NCBI RefSeq assembly: GCF_016097555.1
Contig: NC_054702.1
Location: forward strand, 73,413,933-73,477,932
Reading direction: 5' to 3'
Length of the DNA stretch: 64,000 nt
Source: Gigantopelta aegis
Taxonomy: Eukaryota; Mollusca; Gastropoda; Neomphalida; Peltospiridae
The first letter of the stretch is position 1. Every line of letters starts with the position of its first letter. Of the stretch, positions 55,637 to 64,000 are shown one piece after another. A program made the position numbers and the translations under genes. The notes below the pieces were generated by a model, which worked only from the letters and a program-made list of their open reading frames with translations, was not told the origin of the DNA and ran no database searches.

Positions 55637-57834
55637 CTATAAACGAAGATGATAGAAAACTGGCATGGAACATAAAGAGTATGCATATATACAACTAAGA
55701 ACAATGTTTAATTAAACTGCACATAACTCAGTATACTAGTATAACCTGCATACATTCCATATACACTTACCATACATGTGATCTTTAGTTGAAGGTAATT
55801 GGAAGTTTTCAAGTGTGATTTGTTTTCATGATTAGTTCAACTTATGAATCATCACATTCTTAAAATAGTTGAAAAAGAAAAAAAAGTAATTGAAAAAATA
55901 AAATAAAATAAAAATGCATGTGTTTCACTATCACAATAATCTGTGAGAAATGTGTACACTTTTAATTTATTTTTCGTGCATCCAATTCCTAATTAATAAT
56001 TCCATAATGCTGATATTTTTTGTCATTTACCTGATTCACACCAAAATAGAAAGGGATTTAATTTTGTCCCTATCGAAGCAAGCCATACTCGGTTCAATTG
56101 TACACCTGTTTTACGATTGACAACATACATTATTTTTTCTGACGGAATGGGTTTATTTGCATCTTCATGAACAACAAAACTCTGAAGTAACAGTATACCC
56201 GGTATATTACTTTTAACCTCAGATCATGGGATAACAGCCAGATCAGCTAGTCTATCTGTAGTACTGGTACGGTAGTTCGAAGCCAGAGTACTATGACGGT
56301 TAGAGAGCTAGACGGACATTTGGACAGTTATCATGCTCTCCTGTCGTCAGAGACCAATCTATATCACTATTGCACAATCTCTGCCTACCAAACGATAGTC
56401 AAAGATACAACAGCAATCCTATGTTTCACGTTAAATACCGTTATATCGATCATTTTAGAGCACCCTGATGAAAATAATAGTCCATATCAATCACTAATAC
56501 ACACACTACAGGAAGAAACCCGTCAGCAAATACGTATTTAATCGGAATGATAATGTATTTTGCTAAAAATGGTAAATGTCGATCAGTAGAGTGACTGCAA
56601 GTAAATTCATAATATTCATTAAATATGTTTGGAATGGACATTAAAGAAAAATGCCCATGTACAGAGGGGGTGGCTAGCCACCCTATTCACACACACCTGG
56701 ATTCGCGACTGAAAGAGTACTTCAAGTTTTAATATTGGTTTAATCTGATGCGCATAAACCATGCTATTGTTTCCTTGATCACCTGTGACCCCTCCGCCAG
56801 TTTGAAGTATCCACTTTTAATTACTGTTTTGTTTTGGTGTTGTTGCTGTAATTAATCACCACAATATACATCATTAAACTGCCCAGAAAACACGTCTTTG
56901 CGCATATTATTTTCAATATTTTGTGGGGATCATGCCCCCGATCCTTCTTACGAATTTTGCTGCCTTTTGGACCTCGGCTCATTTGCGTTGGACAAATTCA
57001 AAAATTGCTCGTGGTACATTGATGTGGCCCCCACCCTCCACATATCTAGGTCCGGCCCTGCTATCAAACGCATGATTTGTATATTATTAATGCAAAATCA
57101 TTTTTAAAACATTGCTTTATATTTTGGATCCTGATATTTAGTTTTTGATTGCATACTCACAAGAAATAACCTAGTGCTAATTTCATCAATTGTATTTTTG
57201 AAAGTTTTTACAATAATAAAATAAAATAAAAAAGGATCCAAACAATCACAGAACTGTTTTAAATTTGAATGATGTCAGAATTTAACTGACATCATTTTGC
57301 ATAATACCTACAAGAATAATAAACTCGTCCACGACATGGGAAAATGTTAAATCACATTTCAGCTGCGGATCCAAGGTGTAGGGAAGACCGTTTTTATTCA
57401 TCCGGCCGGCGAGGCCGTCTTTGCAGTATATAGATTTATATTGTTGGAAAACATGAAGTCAACATAAAATATATAATTGTCGTATAAATTGCATATTTAA
57501 TGTTTTTAACTATATACGTTAACCTTACGTTAACGTCGTATACCGGTTTTTATTTGGTATATTAGAACCTATACCCATATGCTGTCTCCAGGCCAATAAT
57601 GCTGTTTGTTAGCGGTTTACTATATTTAAGCCGTGGCTGTCTGTCTGGTTATAGCTACTACAATGCCTTCATTACTAATACAAAATGACTTTTAAAACCA
57701 GGGGTTTTTTGTGGGGTTTTTTGGTTTCGTTTTTGTTTTTGGGGTTGTGGGTGTGTGTGTATCATTCTGTTCTTTAAGAACAGGGTACAATTTCTTCATA
57801 ATAACTTTCTTTGCAAATAAAGAATAAAATATAG
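55637..57834. other. Upstream intron; missing ligand-domain exons expected here or beyond
   Basis: Family members have roughly 150-200 residues between the 'NVRI' and 'RLEDF' segments, including a YAYDAxWALA motif. I did not find it. A weak exon-like stretch on the minus strand (about 56031-56145, ending WCESG before GTAAAT) has a compatible phase but no convincing motif. Confidence 0.3.
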
Positions 57835-58393
57835 TCACGGTATAGGATCATCTACTATTAAGAATTGCAATGAGTAGGTGTTTATATAATTCGAACACAC
57901 TTTAATGAGGACCGGCCTCGGTGCACGCATGCATGTGTGAACCATATACCATTGGTCAACAGGCTGGTTTCATCGTGACATAATAGGTCTTAAGTGGCTG
58001 GAAGGCATGGGACTTTAGGATGAGCTGTCAACCGACTCTCAACTTTGTGATATGCAGAGTGCTGGTATCTGTAAGGCTCAAGTTTATTAGTGTTGAATCA
58101 CTTGCACCACCAGTGATCCATTTGTGATTCAACAAAGGCCATGGTTTGTGCTATCCTGTCTTTGGGAAGCACAAATTGTTTGATTGTTGTTGCTTTTTGG
58201 GGGGTGGGGGGGGGGGTGGCGTGCCTTTTTTTCCTCTGTAAAATTCTGTTCTTTAAGTACATGTCTGACGCCAATAAATGTAAATAAAATGTGTTTCCGT
58301 CAAATAAATAATAAAACATTTCACGGTATAGGATCAATACTATTTTTGAATTGCAATAAGTAGGTGTTTATATAATTAAAAATGCTTTAATGA
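57835..58393 (+). mobile_element. Decayed SINE family A between 73-bp direct repeats
   Basis: The SINE runs 57909-58320: 'ggaccggcctcggtg', a degenerate head, 'cttgcaccaccagtgatcca', 'caaaggccatggtttgtgct', and a tail with 'tgtctgacgccaataaatgt'. It is bounded by long direct repeats at 57835-57908 and 58321-58393 ('tcacggtataggatca', 'aattgcaat or aataagtagg', 'tgtttatataatt', 'ctttaatga'). Their length far exceeds a normal target duplication. Confidence 0.8.
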
Positions 58394-58808
58394 TTTCATA
58401 GACTAAAGAACATGCATTAAGTTTCTAATTAACGTTTTACTTCTAACAATAACAAACACATAGTTTAGTGCACTACCATCGGGCTTATTGTATCATACTA
58501 GTATACATCTAGAGCCACATTCACTTAGTCTGTTGTACCAACGCTGCAGTCGTTCAGGTTCACAGGTTTGATACTGCACATAGGAACTCAGGAGTGGTTT
58601 GATCAAAAGACCGCCCCCACCCCTCTGCAGTAGATGCAGTTTATTCATTCTGTTCACTGGTGAACCATATTCCAGCTTGGCATCCTAAGGTGATGGAATG
58701 GTTTTCAGTGTTGTTCAATTCTGGCAGTACAACATATTCCTTTCGGTCTTATTATACAAACTTACGGTGAAGCGCCGGAGTGTGGATCATTTGCATATAC
58801 TTTGGTGT

Positions 58809-58892
58809 ATGAATGAATGAATGAATGAATGTTTAACGACACCCCAGCACAAAAATACAAATCGGCTATTGGGTGTCACAAATGGTAATCAG
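58809..58892 (-). mobile_element. LINE 3' tail, antisense
   Basis: (gaat)n followed by 'gtttaacgacaccccagcac', 'aaaaatacaaatcggctatt' and 'gggtgtcac'. Confidence 0.8.
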
Positions 58893-59088
58893 GCTAATAC
58901 ACGGGTGTTAGGTAAAGGCACTGGTCCCATCAAGGTAGCAGTTCCGTGCGGTCCTTTTACCTGTTTTCAAAGAAAACAGAGGTAGTATTATATCCTGTTA
59001 TACTGTGGAAAATAAGCAGGGGCAAGTATTACTCTTTACCCAGAGCGGCATATACACCAGTGATGTGATGATTTTAAAAAGTATTTAC

Positions 59089-59303
59089 CTGTACCACAGG
59101 CAACCCATATTCTCACATTTGTTTTAACCAAGGAAAACACATCATGGAACTTGCCAACTGGGATGACATATACATTTGTGTCAACAGTGCGCATATGAGA
59201 GTTGGTACAGCCGTTCATAATAATGTCCGCACATGAATTAAAAGTGTGGTGCCTGACTCCCCGTAGTGACATGGTGGCATTGGGCAAACATTTGCTCGAA
59301 TAT
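59089..59303 (-). CDS. Candidate exon of the receptor's ligand-binding domain
   Basis: 215 nt between acceptor ACCACAG and donor GTAAAT, phase-compatible with the rest of the gene (ends with one base). It encodes SSKCLPNATMSLRGVRHHTF, then CADIIMNGCTNSHMRTVDTN, VYVIPVGKFHDVFSLVKTN, VRIWVACGT. The end fits the strand before which class C and related periplasmic-binding-like domains read 'LKKxNVRIIVG'. NAT is a possible glycosylation site. The rest lacks diagnostic residues, so it could belong to another extracellular domain. Confidence 0.45.
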
Positions 59304-60699
59304 CTGTGGTACCAAACGTAATGGCTATTTGCTTCTTTTCGTGGGGGTCTACGGTGGCAATCTTGGTAGTGTGGAATACAAAAGGTTCCTCTTTGTTGGG
59401 TGGATCAGTCCAGTTTCATAGGCCCTTGTTTTAGTAGTAACCTGACATTTCATGAGTATGATGACCACGTCTTTTGAGGGGGGGGGGGGGGGGGGGGGGC
59501 GGAGTTTTTTTCTCGTTCTTTGCTTTTGTTTGTTTTCTTCTGACATAAACATAATTATATGGATGATGGTAAGATGAATGGTAAAACCACAGTACTTCCA
59601 TTTCGGTATGTAACTATTGACAAGGCCGTGTCCTATGTTCTCTGTCAGATGAGCTATCTCGGTATCACCCGAGCCCGGGAAACACGGATCCTACAGTGTT
59701 TGTCGAGTAATGATTCCACATATGGGGTCAAACATTCGTGAGAAACCCATAATTGCACTGCTTGCGTTGGTATAGGACACATACATAATGAACAGCAATT
59801 TAAAGCATCAAAAGAAGAAAAGCAAAGAAAAGGTATTAAAGGAAGCAGGCATCCTGGCTAAAGTGAAATCATCGGCCCTGCCTCAAACATCTACAGAGGT
59901 TGTTACACCACTTTGCTTTCCTCAAAAAAAAGTAGATGGGACAGTCTGGTGTGCATGGAACTCCAAAGCAAATAAAGATGGTCCTCATATCCAGTTACTG
60001 AAATTGTTTACAATTATTCTGTATGATAAGTTCAGCGACCTGAACATTTTCAACCAAGCGAGGGGAACATAATAGAAACCATTTTATTTACACCAGGATT
60101 CCCGACTGCAGCACTCAAACAGTTTACCTACCAAGCTGAAATATGGCTCACTAGTGAATAAAGTTACGACAATGTACCCACTCTAGAATGATTGGGATGG
60201 ACTTCTGATAAAGACAGCCTTTCTACATGTAGCCTCCAAGGGCTGCAGTTAATTAAGTGGGTGTCGTCCCATTATGTCTACTTCTCGACTGCAATTGGTC
60301 TAAAAGATAAGACCATAACATCACCTGCGTAATAATGGACAGTTCGGGTACAATCTTTACTCGGAATGTTTGGTTGCTTAATAAATGAATTTGCTTAAAA
60401 TTACACTACCAAATGGAAGTGAACCGTTAAATGTAGTTTTAAGTCTTGAGGAGATACGTTAACAGATGTGTTGTTAACAGATGCGCTGCACCAGAGTGTA
60501 ATGAAATGTATTTGTTACTGTAATAATTATGGTTTCAATAACAATTCCATGCCTGTGCAGTGGCGTATAAAGTCATCAAAGCATCTTCAATATTATATAA
60601 CTCTGCATATTGCAATTATTAATTGCGCTAATATATGCCGTGACTACAATACATTAACTATTTTCAAGTAAATTCTCATGAATGACTTGACAGCATATC
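59304..60699. other. Unassigned stretch with poly-G run
   Basis: A poly-G run lies at 59478-59499. Frames at 59559-59741 and 59788-60072 are open but have no recognisable motif and may be remnants of one decayed coding sequence (ITRARETRILQCLSSND; KKKSKEKVLKEAGILAKVK). Confidence 0.3.
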
Positions 60700-60828
60700 A
60701 AAAAGGGTAGTCCATGGACAGCCAGTGGCGGGTTTCCTCTTTAATTATCTGTGGCCCTTAACCATATTTCTGATGCCATAATGTTGTGTGTGTCGTTAAA
60801 TAAAACATTTATTTCTTTCATTGTAAAG
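60700..60828 (+). mobile_element. SINE 3' end fragment
   Basis: 'gccagtggcgggtttcctct', 'ggcccttaaccatatttct', then 'gtgtgtgtcgttaaataaaa' and 'catttatttctttc'. Confidence 0.8.
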
Positions 60829-61767
60829 TTTCTTCTTAGACTATTTAAAACACAATGCTAATAAAGTAAACGCTGGTAACGCACAATGGACGTTTGTTTT
60901 CCTCAATAATATTTCTCTATATTTCGTTCCTTTTATACACATCTAGCTAGTAATATTTGTAATTATATAACTGCATTCCTTTCCACTAAAAATGTTAGGT
61001 TTGACCAAAGAATTGCGATACTAGGTGACATGGGTGCTAAGATATTGGTACTAATAGGTAATTTAAAATCCAATTTAGCCACCATGATGTAATTCGGGCA
61101 AGTGATTCATATAAGTTGAAAATTATGGCATTGGGCAAATTGTTGACGAAATCTGATGCTTTTATCAGTAACGTCTACATCATTTTATAGTGTAGGGGCA
61201 TATGTAGCTAAAATAGGTCCCGTCGGAACTTCATGTTAATGTTTGGAACCAACGATATTTATAATCACTATTGTATACAGATTCAGAAAAAAAAATATTG
61301 TTCAATTTTTTTCTGATGAATATCAATCATTTTGAGGTCACCACTATAAATCTGTTCAAGGCGCTAAGTGAAATAAAATGTCACTGTATACTGTCTTTAA
61401 AACATTGGCATGTAGCATGTTAAAAGAAAAGAAACCATGTAAACTACACTAAAACATCAATATTTGTTTTATTGTGGTTAGGGGTGGAAACAGAAATCTG
61501 AAAGGGGGTGGGCGTGAAATAGTCTAACTACTAGATGTTATATCATATTTTGTGAAATTCAACCAAAGTTGCAGTTTCCATTAAAAGGTGGTATTTAGTG
61601 TCTGTCAAAAGCAGGACCGTAGGGACGGGGTGTGTGTGCGTGGGGGGGGGGGGGGGGGGGGGGGCGCATATAGAAAAACCTTGAAACATTTCAACACCAT
61701 TTCTTGCAGTGACATAAATGTAATTAATGGCCTATGGTAGAATGTCCCACACTGACTTCGAGCTCTC
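60829..61767. other. Unassigned stretch with poly-G run
   Basis: AT-rich with a GT/poly-G run at 61630-61664. No gene is visible. Confidence 0.5.
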
Positions 61768-62015
61768 TGTGGGCGGGATCTAGCTCAGTTGGTAGTGGAT
61801 TCACCTGGGGTGCTTGAGTTGAAGGACTGAACCCGTAGCTGAACCCAAGCTCTGATTATTTGGTTTTCCTGTCTTAACCAGTGTCCCACGCCTGGTACAC
61901 CAAAGTAAAGGTATAGCGGTATTCACTTAGATTATATGACCACATGTTTGACATCCAATAACCGACGATTAATAAAGTACTCTAATGGTGTCGCTGAACA
62001 AAACAAACTTTAACT
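61768..62015 (+). mobile_element. SINE family C, decayed
   Basis: The head 'gggcgggatctagctcagtt' has an A-box fitting the consensus (TAGCTCAGTTGG) and a B-box-like 'gactgaacccg'. The body has 'accagtgtcccacgcctggt'. The tail is the second type ('gacatccaataaccgacgat', 'tctaatggtgtcgctgaaca'). Confidence 0.78.
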
Positions 62016-63530
62016 TTCTAGCTCTATGGTACTCCAACGCAAGGCAGCAAGGCATGCTGTATTACGGTTAAAAGTACTTTCCATGCTCTGAGGATGCTAG
62101 TCTGGTTAAAGCACAGAAATCTGTATTAATTATTGCCTCCCCAGTGGCCCAGTATGTTTCCTTTCTCCAATCAATGAACACAAACATTTTGTCACAGCAG
62201 CCAAAGGAAAATGGGCTATGTAAGACACCCGCCAGTTCCTAGATTTCAAGACACTGCATAGGCATCCAGTTATCAAAAAGAGTTTCCAGCATCGAAAGCA
62301 AACCATGGCTATAAAAATATTGTTTCAGAGATGTTGCTGCGCTTGCCAGAACCAAGAAAACTGTCCATTGTGCATATTTGGATTTTAGAATGTCCTTCAC
62401 TGACAGCATCACCTACTTAAAGCAAAATGTGTCTGTATTTGACACATGATATGGACACGAATGTAGTATTTTATTTCTGACATACCTCGAAACAATGAAA
62501 ATGTAAACAATATAACGAACTAAATTATGTTGTTACAGAACGTAGCCTAACTGGGTCATGGCGTATGGATATTTGGTTTTAAGTATACATACCACGTCAT
62601 AACCAAATCACTAATGTACTAACAGATCAGTTTTCCTTAAAAAATAGAGCACTCTAAAACATTTGCCAATCACTCGGAAAATGAAATTGATGAAAAGCGA
62701 GCATTTTAATGTGGTGAAGCATTGTAATAATACAGCTAATTTTTAATTTGAATGACATTAGTATTACAATGACGTTACTTTACATCTTACAATAACACGG
62801 GACCTCTCAGAAACGATCTCTAACATACGTTGTATACAATTTTGATACACAACGGTGATCTACACAGGTGTGTAAGAAAAGATTATTCATCTTGAAACGA
62901 TCTGAGCAACAAGCCATTTCTTAATAACTATATATGTCATTGCCCATCTTAGTAAGTCTGTTCATCATATCATTGAAAGTGTGGACTTCATTGCCTCTTC
63001 TATGCCTCGTCTATCTGCTGCTTTCTCTAAATATATTTTCCATACGTCCCGACTATATCTCTCAGAAATCTCTTTTGCGTGTATTTGGTCTGTTCGTGGT
63101 GTCTGAGATTTTTCAACTTTTGGCCGATCTTCATAGATGACTCCAGGTCTACTGCTACCTTTTATAGAAGCATTATACTGTTCATGTTCCTGGTCAATAG
63201 CAAAAGCAGATAAGTTAAGCACCCTGCCAAAAATCAACATTGTATTCATTAAGTGTCGCCAAATGGACCAAAAGTAACCTTTTTTTTTTTCATTTTAAGA
63301 AAGCAATAATGATAAAAATACTTACAGTATATACAAAAATAAGTTTGCTTTTCAAATGTTCGGAGAAAGAGCATTACTTTTATTTCCAACTGCAGAACGG
63401 AAAAACAAAACTGGAACGGGATTCATGATTAAGCTCTGTGATTGCTTCAGTCTTTGACCGACATGAAATATAAATCATACATGCCTTCTACTGTAGGATG
63501 GTGGGGATGTGTCACATTAGCGGTTTTTCA
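62016..63530. other. Unassigned stretch
   Basis: AT-rich. A minus-strand frame at 62965-63249 (MNTMLIFGRVLNLSAFA, RYSRDVWKIYLEKAADRR) is open and hydrophilic after a hydrophobic start, but I recognise no family and no splice context. No other feature is seen. Confidence 0.3.
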
Positions 63531-63532
63531 GA

Positions 63533-63782
63533 AAGGAATCCTGAAGAGGCAACATCAGCCTATATATACTAGGATATCCACTAATTCAAATTATTAAGAT
63601 TTGCTCCTACACTGAGCTCTGTCACATTCATATGAAGGCATCTGAGAAGCACAATTAAGGAATCCTGAAGAGGCAACATCAGCCTATATATACTAGGATA
63701 TCCACTAATTCAATATTATTAAGATTTGCTCCTACACTGAGCTCTGTCATATTCATATGAAGGCATCTGAGAAGCACAATTA
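63533..63782 (+). repeat. Tandem duplication of a 124-bp unit
   Basis: 63533-63656 and 63657-63782 are nearly identical ('aaggaatcctgaagaggcaa' to 'gcatctgagaagcacaatt'), differing by one or two single-base changes and a short indel. The high identity points to a recent event. Confidence 0.96.
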
Positions 63783-64000
63783 AGTGATATTCACTATGAC
63801 TTAATGGGCATAATATACATTCGATCCATTTGTCATTGGCACACAAAGGGTGGTCCAGGATGATTATGAACATTTAGTACGTAGTGCCAATTAACTTCCA
63901 CCTTCACCACACACATTGCTTGATGAATAGGCTGCATCACAAAAAAAGCATAAAAGAGAAATGGTGGTCACATGTTTCTCATGGGTGGTACTGACTGGTT

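Noticed and set aside
56031..56145. Additional minus-strand receptor exon ending WCESG
   Set aside because: The phase is compatible, but no residue pattern of the ligand-binding domain is convincing; kept only as a remark.

Overview
This is animal nuclear DNA: AT-rich, with large introns, GT-AG splice sites, decayed transposons and microsatellites on nearly every page. The tRNA-derived SINE families, their non-LTR (LINE) partners and the TTAA-flanked MITEs resemble those I associate with marine gastropod molluscs. That assignment is an inference from recalled repeat families, not a search. There is one 200-N assembly gap.

The main gene is a GABA-B receptor subunit (GABBR2-like, class C GPCR) on the minus strand. 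Eight internal exons (55.6 kb down to 16.3 kb) join in phase at every junction I could test. They carry the end of the ligand-binding domain and all seven transmembrane helices. A ninth exon at 59.1-59.3 kb is a weaker candidate. Most of the ligand-binding domain, the start codon and the C-terminal coiled-coil exon were not found. Introns reach about 13 kb and hold nearly all the repeats listed.

Left region (1-16 kb): a terminal-inverted-repeat element at 1.0-2.2 kb; six tandem perfect heat-shock-element-like motifs at 3.8-3.94 kb; immediately downstream, a broken SAM plus HECT-like gene (4.0-6.3 kb) split by a retrotransposon with a 13-bp target duplication; a minisatellite at 7.4-7.8 kb; nested LINE and SINE insertions at 8.7-12.8 kb; the gap; a palindromic MITE; and a GC-rich islet at 14.4-14.8 kb.

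Middle region (16-45 kb): receptor exons separated by SINEs, a 1.9-kb TTAA element full of a palindromic motif, another cluster of inverted motifs at 27 kb, a degraded antisense rDNA block (18S-ITS1-5.8S-ITS2-28S) bounded by about 75-bp inverted repeats at 34.0-35.4 kb, two Tc1-like elements, foldback sequences, and an unexplained plus-strand exon-like segment at 39.8 kb.

Right region (45-64 kb): receptor exons, tandem duplications, a third Tc1-like relic, an LTR-retrotransposon integrase fragment, a SINE-derived segment between 73-bp direct repeats, and a few SINE and LINE tails. No intact transposase or polymerase remains anywhere, so mobile elements here look like fossils. The most unusual signals are the heat-shock-element array, the rDNA capture inside a receptor intron and the palindrome-rich TTAA element.
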